Source of the DNA: GCA-2731375 sp964631725
GTDB lineage: Bacteria; Pseudomonadota; Alphaproteobacteria; GCA-2731375
Length of the DNA: 64,000 nt
Assembly (NCBI GenBank): GCA_964631725.1
Contig: CAZVYX010000021.1
Span: 1 to 64,000 of the forward strand
Direction: 5' to 3'
Numbering within the stretch: position 1 is the stretch's first letter; each line of letters starts with the position of its first letter. Under the pieces are notes generated by a model. The model was given only the letters and a program-made list of their open reading frames with translations. It was not told the origin of the DNA and did not search any database. Positions 1 through 10,410 of this stretch are shown here, in pieces. The position numbers were made by a program, and so were the translations under genes.

Positions 1-259
1 GACAGATACTAGATGTAGCGGGTGTCTGCGTCAACCGGATAGGCACGGAATGATCTTTGGATTTATATGTATTATTTTCATGACATTCTTAATAATTCTG
101 ATTTTTTGTTAGATTAATGTAATTAATTTTTGCAAAAATTTACAATATTTCTATTAAATATTTCGCCAAATAGATGAATATTGAAAGCGGGCGGCCAGTG
201 TCGGCCAAAAAATTTTGTGCCCATGGCAACGAACAATACAAAAGAACCAAGAGGACAAG
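1..259. other. AT-rich leader region without a gene
   Basis: No open frame here looks like a gene. About 60-190 is strongly AT-rich compared with the rest of the window, as expected for a promoter region of the PAS-domain gene that follows. A purine-rich ribosome-binding stretch (aagagga) lies about 5 bases before the ATG at 260. The upstream gene, if any, ends before the window. Confidence 0.5.
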
Positions 260-826
260 ATGACGGATCAAACCGGTGGCAACGCCATGGATGGCGTAGC
301 CTACCGTCACGCGCAATCCAGGCAATTCGCGGCGCATATGCTGTCCCTGCCCCGGCAGGGCATGCGCCCTTTGCGCAAGGCCTTTGATCCGGCGCAAATC
401 CCTGAACTGCTGCCGCGCATCATATTGCGCGAGCGGGCGCCCGACGGCAGCTATGGATATCGCCTTGTCGGCACCGAATTGCAGGAATATTTCGGACAGG
501 ATGTAACCGGGCTGCCGGTCGCATCCGGCATGGGCGACCGGCCCGCGCGGTCAATGCAGCTTGCCTTCGATAGGATGATCGAACGGCCGTGCGGCCTGCG
601 TTACGTCATGGACCTGGTCCTGAATTCCAATCAGATGGCCCGAATAGAAGGCGTCAGCTTCCCGTTCGCGGAGGTATCACCGCCACAGCAGATCGCCCAC
701 ACCGCGGTACTGGAGCGCCCACTGTATATTTTCAGCGCCGATGCCACGACGGTCGGAATGCTGCACGAATTGGAAGGCATTGATCTCGGCGCCGGCGTGC
801 CCGGCCTTGCCGATATTTCCTGGTAG
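260..826 (+). CDS. PAS_5-type PAS domain protein
   Basis: A 188-aa soluble protein with one PAS-like fold covering most of its length. The segment around residues 50-85 (RAPDGSYGYRLVGTELQEYFG, split here as PDGSYGYRLVGT and LQEYFGQDVTG) is the signature of the PAS_5 family, found mostly in alphaproteobacteria. These proteins have no catalytic domain and usually occur singly; their ligands are unknown. The ATG at 260 is chosen over an upstream in-frame ATG at 215 because it has a good Shine-Dalgarno sequence. The gene converges with the dehydrogenase at 857, with only 30 bases between the stops. Function beyond ligand or protein binding is not known. Confidence 0.8.
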   Translation: MTDQTGGNAMDGVAYRHAQSRQFAAHMLSLPRQGMRPLRKAFDPAQIPELLPRIILRERAPDGSYGYRLVGTELQEYFGQDVTGLPVASGMGDRPARSMQLAFDRMIERPCGLRYVMDLVLNSNQMARIEGVSFPFAEVSPPQQIAHTAVLERPLYIFSADATTVGMLHELEGIDLGAGVPGLADISW

Positions 827-856
827 AAAAGGCTGCGGAAACAGGGTCCATTTGCT

Positions 857-1822
857 CTAGGATCCTGGCGCCTCGAGCACTCTGATCGGCTGGCCGTTCA
901 GCCAGGCGGCGATATCTTCGACGGTTTCCTGGTGGAACTGCGCCAGGTTTTCCTCGGTCACATAGGCCATGTGCGGCGAGATGATGGTGTTGTCCAGGCC
1001 CAGCAAGGGGTGATCCCTGGGCAGGGGTTCCTGGTCATAGACGTCCAGGGCGGCGCCCGCGATGCGGCCCTGGCGCAGGATATCCAGCATCGCCGCCTCG
1101 TCGACAATGGGTCCCCGCGCCGTATTGACCAAATAGGCATCCGGTTTCATCAGGGCCAGGTCCTCCGCGCCGATCAGGCCACGGGTCCGTTTCGATAGGA
1201 TCAAGTGTATGGAAACGATATCCGATTGCCGGAATAGCTCCGTCTTGGAAACAAGCTCGGCGCCGCATTCGGCGGTCCGCTCGGGCGTCAGGTTCTCGCT
1301 CCAGGCGATGACCCGCATGTTGAAGAAATTGGCGATGGCGGCGGTTCGCGCACCCAGCCGGCCCAGGCCGACCAGCCCCAGGGTGCGTCCCGCCAGGGTC
1401 CAGCCCACGCTGGTCTGCCATTTGCCTTCACGGGTGGCTCTGTCTTCCTGCGGCAGTCGGCGCACCACGGCCTGGATCAGGGCCCAGATCATCTCCACCG
1501 TGGACTCCGTGCTGCCGGATGTGCCGCAGACCATGACATCATGCTCCGCCGCCGCGGCCATATCGATGGCGCCGTTACGCATGCCCGTGGTGACCAGCAG
1601 TTTCAGGTTCGGCAGACGCTCGAACAGGGCGCGGGGAAAGGGCGTGCGCTCCCGCATGGCGGCCAGCACCTCGAACGGGGCGAGACGCGCCGCCACGGCG
1701 TCAAGATCGGCCAGATTATCGTCAAACACGGTGATATCGACATCGCCCGGCAGGCCGGTCCAGTCCGCCATGCCCAACGCCACGTTCTGGTAGTCATCCA
1801 AAATTGCCAGTTTGAGCGCCAC
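857..1822 (-). CDS. D-2-hydroxyacid dehydrogenase family protein
   Basis: A 321-aa NAD(P)-dependent dehydrogenase of the D-isomer-specific 2-hydroxyacid family, expected to interconvert a 2-oxoacid and a D-2-hydroxyacid in the cytoplasm. The Rossmann motif GLVGLGRLG is at residues 149-157. The catalytic Arg is in NTARGPIVDE (near 236), the Glu in DVYDQEPL (near 265), and the His in SPHMAY (near 284). The start is a GTG two bases after the stop of the selenoprotein-like gene, with ggagg seven bases upstream, so the two are translationally linked. It is the last gene of a three-gene minus-strand operon with a CoA-transferase and a GrdB/PrdB-like reductase. The substrate is not evident. Confidence 0.9.
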   Translation of the reverse strand: MALKLAILDDYQNVALGMADWTGLPGDVDITVFDDNLADLDAVAARLAPFEVLAAMRERTPFPRALFERLPNLKLLVTTGMRNGAIDMAAAAEHDVMVCGTSGSTESTVEMIWALIQAVVRRLPQEDRATREGKWQTSVGWTLAGRTLGLVGLGRLGARTAAIANFFNMRVIAWSENLTPERTAECGAELVSKTELFRQSDIVSIHLILSKRTRGLIGAEDLALMKPDAYLVNTARGPIVDEAAMLDILRQGRIAGAALDVYDQEPLPRDHPLLGLDNTIISPHMAYVTEENLAQFHQETVEDIAAWLNGQPIRVLEAPGS

Positions 1823-1824
1823 GT

Positions 1825-3075
1825 CTAGACCTCCATTTGTTCCGCCCGGTATTTCTGCGAGGCAGGGATTAGCAGCCGCTCGGCGAACAGTTTCATGTAG
1901 TTGTCGTCCCGCCGCTCGGCCAAATCCACCGCCTTGGGCCAAAGGGCATACAAGGCCTTGCCGGCGGCGGTCTGGCCATAGAACCAGTCATTCATCTGCC
2001 GGCCGGTATTGTTGCCGGGCTGGGCCGATGCCGCCTCGCGGTAATAGGCTTTCAAGTCATCAACGGCGAATTTCAGACATTGCCCCAGGCTCAGGTCATC
2101 GCGCGGATTGTCCGGCTCGCCGCCGTCAAGAATGGCGCAGACAAGATCAACGATATCGGCAATCGCCATGCCGCTGGGTCCCATGGTGGTGCGCCCCCGC
2201 TCGCGCAAGGCAATGTCATACCACGTGGATAGACCGCCGATCTCCGCCTCCATTGCCGCTTTGTAGCCGCCGCCCGCGTCAAGGTCCGGCGGTGGCGGCG
2301 GCAGATTGATGGGGCAGAACCAGCCCTCGCCATCTTCGGCGGCGGCGTCGGCGGGTGCATCGTCGGGGAAATCCTGCAACAGCACCGGTCCATCACCGCT
2401 CTCCAACAGCGCCAACGCAGCCCGCAAGACCCTGGTCTGAAAGGCAGGGTCGTTGGGCGCGCCCATGGGCCGGCCCAATTCGAACGGCACCCACAGGGCC
2501 CGCGGCGGTTTGGTATTTTCGGTCTGCGGCCGGATCAGGCTGATCTGGGTCGTCGCCAGGCCTTCTTCTTCCAGGAAATGTGCCAGCCCGCCCACGGCGC
2601 GCGTGCAAAGGGGTCAAACAGGAAGCAGAAAAACGCTATCGACGCCGTCCGCCTTCAAATGTCCGGCCAAATCGCGGGCGATATCTTCCATCGCCATGGG
2701 ATCGGTCGAGCCCATGAAGGCGTAGTGATACCTGCCGACCGAGCCGATCTCCCCCGCTTCCGCCAGCTCATGCATGCGGTCCAGGGGCAGGACAACGTTC
2801 AGATCCTGCTCAAAACCCGAGCGGTCGAAATTCGTCGAAATATGGGTCATCACCAAATCGGCCGCGGGCACATCGTCGGCGATCACACGATAATCCGCCG
2901 CGCCGGCAAGAAACGGTTGATCGTCCCGATGCTGCAGGGCGGCGGTGGATACCATCGCGATCCGCCGTTCCGCCAGGGGCGGCCCCGTGACCCAGGGCTG
3001 GGTGTCGAAATCCGGGCAAGGTATGCTGGCCAGGTGCGAGCGTTCCGGCTCGTCAAGATCCGCTTGTCGTACCAT
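1825..3075 (-). CDS. GrdB/PrdB-like reductase, probable selenoprotein (in-frame UGA as Sec154)
   Basis: Read as one 416-residue protein, this is a member of the glycine/sarcosine/betaine reductase selenoprotein B / D-proline reductase PrdB family. The first 153 codons end ...SVFLLPV at a TGA (2616-2614). The same frame continues without interruption as PLCTRAVGGLAHFLEEEGL... to the stop at 1825. The UGA falls exactly where this family carries its redox selenocysteine or cysteine, giving a U-x-x-C pair (Sec154, Cys157). The second half has the family block RALWVPFELGRPMGAP. A hairpin suited to a bacterial SECIS lies just downstream. The ATG at 3075 follows a strong gaggagg. Standard gene callers would split it in two or call it a pseudogene. 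It sits between a CoA-transferase (14 bases upstream) and a D-2-hydroxyacid dehydrogenase (2 bases downstream). The family is known for reductive cleavage of C-N bonds, but the substrate here is unknown. Selenocysteine is inference; selA/B/C/D are not in the window. Confidence 0.8.
2581..2607 (-). promoter_or_regulatory. candidate bacterial SECIS hairpin
   Basis: Immediately 3' of the in-frame UGA (2616-2614) the transcript can fold 2602-2596 (GCGCGCC) against 2592-2586 (GGCGGGC). There is one G-G mismatch and a three-base GUG loop. A small internal loop follows, then the outer pairing UGC/GCA (2607-2605 with 2583-2581). The apical loop starts 18 bases after the UGA and its first base is G. 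This matches the general bacterial SECIS description: a stem with a small apical loop, a G in its first two positions, located about 16-37 bases downstream. High GC makes chance hairpins common here, so this is supporting evidence only. Confidence 0.5.
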
Positions 3076-3089
3076 TGTTTCCTCCTCGT

Positions 3090-4316
3090 CTAACTCTCGG
3101 CGCCCAGGGCGCCGCGCCTCTGTAAATCAGCGATGCCGGCTTCGTCGTAGCCGGCTTCCGCCAGTATTTCCAAATTGTGCTGGCCCAGTTCCGGGGCCGG
3201 ACGGGGTGCCTGCTTGGCCGCCCCTTCGATCCAGACCGGGCTGTCGATGGTCAACTCGGCGCCAAATCCGGCGCCGTTGCCGGGCACCGTGATACCGGCG
3301 CCACGGGCCTGTTCGCTGTGCAGAATATCTTCCGTCTTGGCGACCAGGCCAACGGTGATGCGGCTGGCCGCGAAGGTCTCGCGCCAATAGTCCAGATCCT
3401 GTCGCGCGAAGACCTCATCCAGCAAGGCGATCAGTTCGCCGACATTTTTCTGCCGGTCGGCTTGCGTTAGGAAGCGCGGATCCTCGGCCAGCTCCGGATG
3501 GCCGATGGCGGCGGGAAACCGGACCCATTCCTTCAGTTCGTTGGCGGCGGTCAGAATGAACCAGCGGCCGTCCCTGGTCCGGTAATGGTTTGACAGCGCG
3601 TTGGCCGAGGCCGCACGCACCGGCCGGTTCGGCACCGCCGCGCCGCACAGGGCGGCCTGGGCCATGAAGGCGTTGGACCAATAGCCGTTCGCCAGTAACG
3701 AGGTATGCGCCAGTCCGCCCTGGCCGGTCCGCTCGCGCCGGTACAATGCCATCATGATGGCGGAAAAAAGCGCCACCCCGGTCGGATGATCCCCCATCCC
3801 AGCCATGGAGCGGGCCGGGTCGCCGTCCGGGTCGGGACGGACCAGATCCATCAGGCCGCTGCGGGCCCAATAGGCCGTGGTGTCGAAGCCGGTTTGGCCA
3901 GCCTCCGGCCCGGTCTCGCCATAGGCGGACATGGAGCCGTAGATCAGGCGCGGGTTCAGGGGTGCCAGATCCCCGTAACGCAAGCCGAGCTTTTCCCGCA
4001 CGTGCGGCATGAAATTGGTCACGAACACATCGGCCTCGGCAACCAGCCGATACAGGACCTCGCGGCCCGCCTCGCTGCTCAAATCCAGGCTTAGGCCGCG
4101 TTTGGAGCGATTGTCGACCAGCCAATGGTAGGGCTCCTCGGCCTGAGGCATGCCGGCGACGGTGTGCAAGGGCCGGTAGCCGTCACCCATGGGCGGCTCG
4201 ACCTTGATCACATCGGCGCCGAAATCGGCCATGATCGTGGTCGCCACCGGGCCGGCGATAAAGCTGGCCACGTCCAATACCTTGATGCCCTCAAGGATCA
4301 TGGCTTCCTCACTCAT
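3090..4316 (-). CDS. CaiB/BaiF family CoA-transferase (family III)
   Basis: A 408-aa family III CoA-transferase, which moves CoA between a carboxylic acid and an acyl-CoA in the cytoplasm. The N-terminal block KVLDVASFIAGPVATTIMAD and the ADVIKVEPP segment are typical of the family. The expected catalytic Asp is in GMGDHPTG about mid-protein. The ATG at 4316 is chosen because it aligns with the family N-terminus and has ggaagga upstream; an open frame extends further upstream but looks non-coding. It is the first gene of the operon with the probable selenoprotein and the hydroxyacid dehydrogenase. It is divergent from the nucleoside transporter operon at 4488. Its acyl donor and acceptor cannot be read from sequence. 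Confidence 0.9.
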   Translation of the reverse strand: MSEEAMILEGIKVLDVASFIAGPVATTIMADFGADVIKVEPPMGDGYRPLHTVAGMPQAEEPYHWLVDNRSKRGLSLDLSSEAGREVLYRLVAEADVFVTNFMPHVREKLGLRYGDLAPLNPRLIYGSMSAYGETGPEAGQTGFDTTAYWARSGLMDLVRPDPDGDPARSMAGMGDHPTGVALFSAIMMALYRRERTGQGGLAHTSLLANGYWSNAFMAQAALCGAAVPNRPVRAASANALSNHYRTRDGRWFILTAANELKEWVRFPAAIGHPELAEDPRFLTQADRQKNVGELIALLDEVFARQDLDYWRETFAASRITVGLVAKTEDILHSEQARGAGITVPGNGAGFGAELTIDSPVWIEGAAKQAPRPAPELGQHNLEILAEAGYDEAGIADLQRRGALGAES

Positions 4317-4487
4317 ACGAACATTCCTTCCAACGGCCCATTGCCCCATGGCGACAGCATAAGCTGGTGGCCGGGAATGGCAACGCTTGCGCCTTGACGC
4401 CCCGCGGCATCGTTGGCAGCATTCGTCCAGGACGTACCGGGGTAGGCGTAAGAATAACCACAACAATGACAATGGACTGGAGGCATC

Positions 4488-5486
4488 ATGAAAAAGCTAT
4501 TCGCAACCATCGGCGCCGGCGCACTTGTGCTGGCCGCCGGCGCCGCCCTGGCCGGCGGCAAGACGCCCGCCGTGGTCTTCGACATGGGCGGCAAGTTCGA
4601 TAAATCCTTCAACCAGGGGGTTTATGACGGGGTTGAAAGGTTCCGCAAGGAAACCGGCATCAAATACCGGGAGTTCGAGGTCAAGAACCCGACCCAGCGG
4701 GAACAGGCCGTGCGCAAGATGGCGCAGCGTGGCTCCGACCCGGTGCTGGGCGTCGGCTTCGCCCAGGCTTCGGCCATCGAAAAGGGCGCCAAGGCATTTC
4801 CCGACACCCGCTTCGCCATCATCGACATGGTGGTCAATCAGCCCAATGTCCGGTCCATCGTCTTCAAGGAACAGGAAGGCTCCTTCCTGGTCGGCATTCT
4901 GGCGGCCATGGCCTCGAAGACCGGCAAGGTCGGTTTTGTCGGCGGCATGGACATTCCGCTGATCCGGCGTTTCGAATGCGGCTACTATCATGGCGTCAAG
5001 CACGCCAACGGTTCGGCGACGGTGTATGCCAACATGGCCGGCACCACGCCGGCCGCCTGGAGCGACCCGACAAAAGGTGCCGAACTGGCCAAGAGCCAGT
5101 TTGACCGGGGCGCCGATGTGGTCTTCGCCGCCGCCGGCAGTACCGGCCTGGGCGCCCTGCAATCGGCCAAGGACAACGGCAAATACGCCATCGGGGTCGA
5201 TTCGAACCAAAACTACCTGCATCCGGGCACTATGCTAACCTCGATGCTGAAACGGGTCGACGTGGCCGCCTACAACACCTTCAAGAGCGCCAGCGACGGC
5301 AGTTGGAAATCGGGCATTCAGGTATTGGGCCTGGCCGAGGGCGGTATCGACTGGGCCTTGGACGAGCACAATAAGAACCTGATCACCCCGGCCATGAAGG
5401 CGGCGGTGGACCGGGCCAAGGCCGACATCATCGCCGGCAAGATCAAGGTGCATGACTACATGTCCAACAACAAATGCCCGAAATAG
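4488..5486 (+). CDS. BMP family ABC transporter substrate-binding protein (nucleoside type)
   Basis: A 332-aa periplasmic solute-binding protein of the basic membrane protein / PnrA-like family, whose characterised members bind nucleosides. Residues 1-22 form a Sec signal ending ALA-GG. There is no lipobox cysteine, so it is probably free in the periplasm rather than a lipoprotein. The family start VVFDMGGKFDKSFNQG follows at about residue 28. A clear ctggagg precedes the ATG. It is the first gene of the operon that continues with the ATPase and two permeases, then the nucleoside-degrading enzymes. That context makes purine and/or pyrimidine nucleosides the likely cargo. Confidence 0.92.
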   Translation: MKKLFATIGAGALVLAAGAALAGGKTPAVVFDMGGKFDKSFNQGVYDGVERFRKETGIKYREFEVKNPTQREQAVRKMAQRGSDPVLGVGFAQASAIEKGAKAFPDTRFAIIDMVVNQPNVRSIVFKEQEGSFLVGILAAMASKTGKVGFVGGMDIPLIRRFECGYYHGVKHANGSATVYANMAGTTPAAWSDPTKGAELAKSQFDRGADVVFAAAGSTGLGALQSAKDNGKYAIGVDSNQNYLHPGTMLTSMLKRVDVAAYNTFKSASDGSWKSGIQVLGLAEGGIDWALDEHNKNLITPAMKAAVDRAKADIIAGKIKVHDYMSNNKCPK

Positions 5487-5530
5487 GTTTCGGCGTTGTA
5501 GATTCTAGACGCGCCCGGTAGGCGGTCCCC

Positions 5531-7085
<1,555 letters not shown>

Positions 7086-7093
<8 letters not shown>

Positions 7094-8213
7094 CGGGACC
7101 GCCAAACTACCCGCCTGGGTGGACGTCGGCCTGTTGCCGCTGATCAACGTGGCGCTGGCCTTCGTTGTATCCGGATTGCTGATCGCGGCCCTGGGCCAGG
7201 ACCCGTTCGAGGCGACCTGGATCATGCTGCGCGGCGCCTTCGGCTACGAGGAAAGCCTGGGCTATACCTTTTACTACACCACCAACTTCATTTTTACCGG
7301 CCTGGCCGTGGCGGTGGCCTTTCACGCCGGCCTGTTCAACATCGGCGGCGAGGGACAGGCCTATATCGGCGGCCTGGGCGTCGGCGTTGCCTGCCTGATG
7401 CTGGATCAACATTTGCCGTTCGCGCTGATGCTGCCGGTTTCCATTCTCGCCGCCGCGATCTTCGGAGCCGCCTGGGCCTACATCCCAGCCTATTTGCAGG
7501 CGAAGCGGGGCAGCCACATCGTCATCACCACCATCATGTTCAACTTCATTGCCGCCTCGGTGATGGTCTATCTGCTGGTCAACGTCTTCATCAAGCCGGG
7601 GCAGATGTCGCCGGAGAGCCGGGAGTTCGCAACATCCGCCTGGCTGCCCTATATGCACGAGGCCCTGGGCTGGATCGGCGTCGAGGTGGCGCAATCGCCG
7701 CTGAACCTGTCGCTGTTCCTGGCCCTTCTCTGCTGCGTCCTGGTCTGGGGGCTGATCTGGCATACCCGCTGGGGCTACGAGATCCGCGCCGTCGGCGCCA
7801 ATCCCGCCGCCGCCGTTTATGCCGGCATCGCGCCGGCCCGGATCATCATTGTCGCCATGTGTATCTCCGGCGCCCTTTCGGGTTTCGTCGGGGTCAATGA
7901 ACTGAACGGCGTGCAGCACCGCATGCTGCTGGATTTCGCCGCCGGCTATGGCTTTACCGGCATCGCGGTATCGCTGATGGGGCGCAATCACCCCATCGGC
8001 ATTATCCTAGCCGGGCTGCTGTTCGGCGCCCTGTATCAGGGCGGCGCGGAACTGGCGTTCGAGAATGCCGCGTTCAGCCCGGAACTGATCGTCGTCGTCC
8101 AGGGCCTGGTGGTGCTGTTCTCCGGCGCCTTGAGCTACATGCTGCGCGGCCCGGCGGAACGGCTGTTCCTGCGTCTCTCGCCCGCGGCCACGGCAGCGGC
8201 GGCGGAGGCCTAG
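7086..8213 (+). CDS. nucleoside ABC transporter permease 1
   Basis: A 375-aa polytopic inner-membrane permease of the BPD_transp_2 family (branched-chain amino acid / ribose / nucleoside class). Many hydrophobic helices are visible. The stretch EIRAVGANPAAAVYAGI, near residues 235-251, is the conserved cytoplasmic loop that contacts the ATPase. It overlaps the ATPase gene by 8 bases, and its own stop is 3 bases before the second permease. It forms the membrane channel as a heterodimer with the 324-aa partner. Confidence 0.9.
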
Positions 8214-8216
8214 GTC

Positions 8217-9191
8217 ATGGAAGATACGTTCCTGTTGATCATCCTGACCTTCGACGCCACCATCCGCGTCTCGGTCCCCTTGATCCTGGCGGCCTTGGCC
8301 GGTTTGGTGGTGGAACGCTCCGGCGTCATCGATATCGGCCTGGAGGGCAAGATGCTGGCCGCCGCCTTCGCCGCCGCCACCTGCGCCACCCTGTCCGGTT
8401 CGGCCTGGATCGGACTGGCGGGCGGCGTCGTGATTTCGATCCTGCTGGCATTGCTGCATGGCTTCGCCTGCATCACCCATCGCGGCAATCAGATCGTCAG
8501 CGGCGTCGCGATCAATATCCTGGTCTCCGGCCTGACCGTATTGCTGGGAATTTCCTGGTTTTCCATGGGCGGGCAGACGCCGCCGTTGACCGGCGATGCC
8601 CGCTTCAATTCACTGACCTGGCCCGGCGCGGCGGCGGTCGCCGATGTGCCGGTCCTGGGTCTGCTCTATTCGGAACTGCTGAGCGGCCACAATATTCTGG
8701 TCTATCTGGCGTTCTTTTCGGTTCCGGCGGTCTGGTGGCTGGTCTACCGCACCCGCTTCGGCCTGCGCCTGCGGGCGACGGGAGAGAACCCGGCGGCGGT
8801 GGACACCGCGGGTATCTCGGTCGTGCGCATGCGCTACCTGGCCCTGATCATCTGCGGCATCCTGTGCGGCATCGCCGGCGGCTATCTTTCCACCGGCCAT
8901 GGCGCCGGGTTCCTGCGCGAAATGACCGCCGGCAAGGGCTTCATCGCCCTGGCCGCGATGATCTTCGGCAAATGGCGGCCGGTGCCGGTCCTGTTCGCCT
9001 GTCTGCTGTTCGGCTTTCTCGACGCCATCGCGATCCGTCTGCAGGGCGTCGAAGTGCCCATGATCGGCGAAATGCCGGTACAATTCATCCAGGCTCTGCC
9101 CTATATTCTGACCGTCGTGCTGCTGGCCGGGTTTATTGGCCGGGCCGTCGCACCCAAGGCCTCGGGCATTCCATATGTGAAGGAGCACTGA
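8217..9191 (+). CDS. nucleoside ABC transporter permease 2
   Basis: A 324-aa membrane permease of the same BPD_transp_2 class as its neighbour. It carries the segment LRATGENPAAVDTAGIS, which matches the ATPase-contact loop of these permeases. An early GLVVERSGVIDIGLEGKMLA segment is typical of the shorter permease of BMP-type importers. It sits 3 bases after permease 1 and 2 bases before the cytidine deaminase, so transport and catabolism are co-transcribed. Confidence 0.9.
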   Translation: MEDTFLLIILTFDATIRVSVPLILAALAGLVVERSGVIDIGLEGKMLAAAFAAATCATLSGSAWIGLAGGVVISILLALLHGFACITHRGNQIVSGVAINILVSGLTVLLGISWFSMGGQTPPLTGDARFNSLTWPGAAAVADVPVLGLLYSELLSGHNILVYLAFFSVPAVWWLVYRTRFGLRLRATGENPAAVDTAGISVVRMRYLALIICGILCGIAGGYLSTGHGAGFLREMTAGKGFIALAAMIFGKWRPVPVLFACLLFGFLDAIAIRLQGVEVPMIGEMPVQFIQALPYILTVVLLAGFIGRAVAPKASGIPYVKEH

Positions 9192-9193
9192 GC

Positions 9194-9586
9194 ATGACCG
9201 ACGAGCTATTGCAGAGCGCGTGCACGGCGCGGGAGCAGGCCCATGCGCCCTATTCCGAATTCAAGGTCGGCGCCGCCGTGCGTGGCGAGAGCGGCCGAAT
9301 CTTCGGCGGCTGCAACATCGAAAACGCCGCCTATCCCGAAGGCATCTGCGCCGAAACGGCGGCCATCGCGGCCATGGTGCTAGGGGGCGACCGCAAGATT
9401 ATCGAGCTGCTGGTGGTTGGTGTCAGCGACGAACCGGTCACCCCCTGCGGTGGCTGCCGTCAGCGCATTCGAGAATTCGCCGGGCCTTATACGCCGATTC
9501 ACATCGCCGCGCCCGATGGCGTCCAGCAGACCCTGACCCTGGACGAGCTGTTGCCGCAATCCTTCGGGCCGGCCAATCTGTCATGA
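9194..9586 (+). CDS. cdd: cytidine deaminase
   Basis: A 130-aa homotetramer-type cytidine deaminase that converts cytidine and deoxycytidine to uridine and deoxyuridine. The zinc site is complete: CAETAAI supplies the first Cys and the catalytic Glu, and PCGGCRQ supplies the other two cysteines. The substrate motif GGCNIENAAYPEG is intact. Length is normal for the family. The ATG at 9194 lies two bases after the permease stop, and the gene ends in an ATGA overlap with the purine nucleoside phosphorylase. It is the first enzyme after import. Confidence 0.95.
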   Translation: MTDELLQSACTAREQAHAPYSEFKVGAAVRGESGRIFGGCNIENAAYPEGICAETAAIAAMVLGGDRKIIELLVVGVSDEPVTPCGGCRQRIREFAGPYTPIHIAAPDGVQQTLTLDELLPQSFGPANLS

Positions 9587-10410
9587 CGGCAAGGCAGGTC
9601 ATTGCGCGGGAATGCCCTGGTTTTCAGCCCCGGGTGGCTGTTGTGCTGGGTTCGGGACTGGGCGGGCTGTCGGGGCAGTTGGACGAGGCGGCCAGCATTC
9701 CCTACGACGCGCTGCCCGGTTTTCCGCAACCCGGCGTCAGCGGCCATCAGGGCCGCTTGCTGCTGGGCCGGGCCGGGACCACGCCGGTGGCGCTGCTGGA
9801 CGGCCGGGCACATTTGTATGAAGACGGCCGGGCCGATGCCATGGCCGTGGCGGTACGGACCCTGGCCGAGCTGGGTTGCGAGGCCCTGGTCTTGACCAAT
9901 GCCGCCGGCGGCCTGGACGACGACATGCGGCCGGGCAGCGTCATGCTGCTGACCGATCATATCAATTTCACCGGCCAGTCGCCGTTGTTCGGCCTAACCG
10001 GCGACGACCGTTTTGTCGATATGTCGGAGGCCTATGATCCGGCACTGCGGCAGCGCTTCCTCGAACTGGCGGCGGGCATGGATATGCACCTGCACCAAGG
10101 CGTCTATGCCTGGTTCACCGGCCCGAATTTCGAGACCCCGGCGGAAGTGCGGGCCGCCGCCATTCTGGGCGCCAATGCGGTGGGCATGTCGACGGTGCCG
10201 GAAGTCATTCTGGCCCGCCATGCGGGACTGCGGGTCGCCGGCCTGTCGATCATCACCAACCGCGCGGCGGGCTTGGGCGGCGGTGTCTTGAGCCATGCAC
10301 AGACCAAGGCCAATGCCGCCCTGGCCACGGATGGCGTACAGAGCCTGCTGGCGGCATTTCTGTCGGCGTATGGTCTGTCGGAGCCTGGTCTGTCGGAGCA
10401 TGGCGCATGA
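9583..10410 (+). CDS. punA: purine-nucleoside phosphorylase (trimeric, PNP family 2)
   Basis: A 275-aa enzyme that phosphorolyses purine nucleosides to free base and (deoxy)ribose-1-phosphate. Motifs of the trimeric mammalian-type PNPs are clear: VVLGSGLGGL at residues 20-29, GHQGRLLLG, the substrate loop GPNFETPAE, and GMSTVPEVI. The 5' end overlaps cdd (ATGA) and the 3' end overlaps deoA (ATGA), indicating tight co-translation. The C-terminus has a short direct duplication (GLSEPGLSEHGA). The product feeds phosphopentomutase two genes downstream. MTA phosphorylase is a related alternative, but the context favours PNP. Confidence 0.9.
   Translation: MTARQVIARECPGFQPRVAVVLGSGLGGLSGQLDEAASIPYDALPGFPQPGVSGHQGRLLLGRAGTTPVALLDGRAHLYEDGRADAMAVAVRTLAELGCEALVLTNAAGGLDDDMRPGSVMLLTDHINFTGQSPLFGLTGDDRFVDMSEAYDPALRQRFLELAAGMDMHLHQGVYAWFTGPNFETPAEVRAAAILGANAVGMSTVPEVILARHAGLRVAGLSIITNRAAGLGGGVLSHAQTKANAALATDGVQSLLAAFLSAYGLSEPGLSEHGA

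Noticed and set aside
1..200. AT-rich stretch considered as a replication origin
   Set aside because: No DnaA-box cluster or repeated 9-mers are seen and no dnaA/dnaN/parAB genes adjoin it. A promoter region is the simpler reading.
1825..2595. Independent 256-codon gene starting at GTG 2595
   Set aside because: Its N-terminus lacks the first half of the fold and it lies in phase with the frame ending at the TGA. One Sec-containing gene explains both halves.
2614..3075. Nonsense-mutated pseudogene rather than selenoprotein
   Set aside because: The TGA is exactly at the redox position of a known selenoprotein family, the rest of the frame is undamaged, and a SECIS-like hairpin follows. It cannot be fully excluded without the Sec machinery.
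4317..4487. Purine riboswitch in front of the nucleoside operon
   Set aside because: The leader is short and lacks the conserved loop sequences of the purine or PreQ1 classes.
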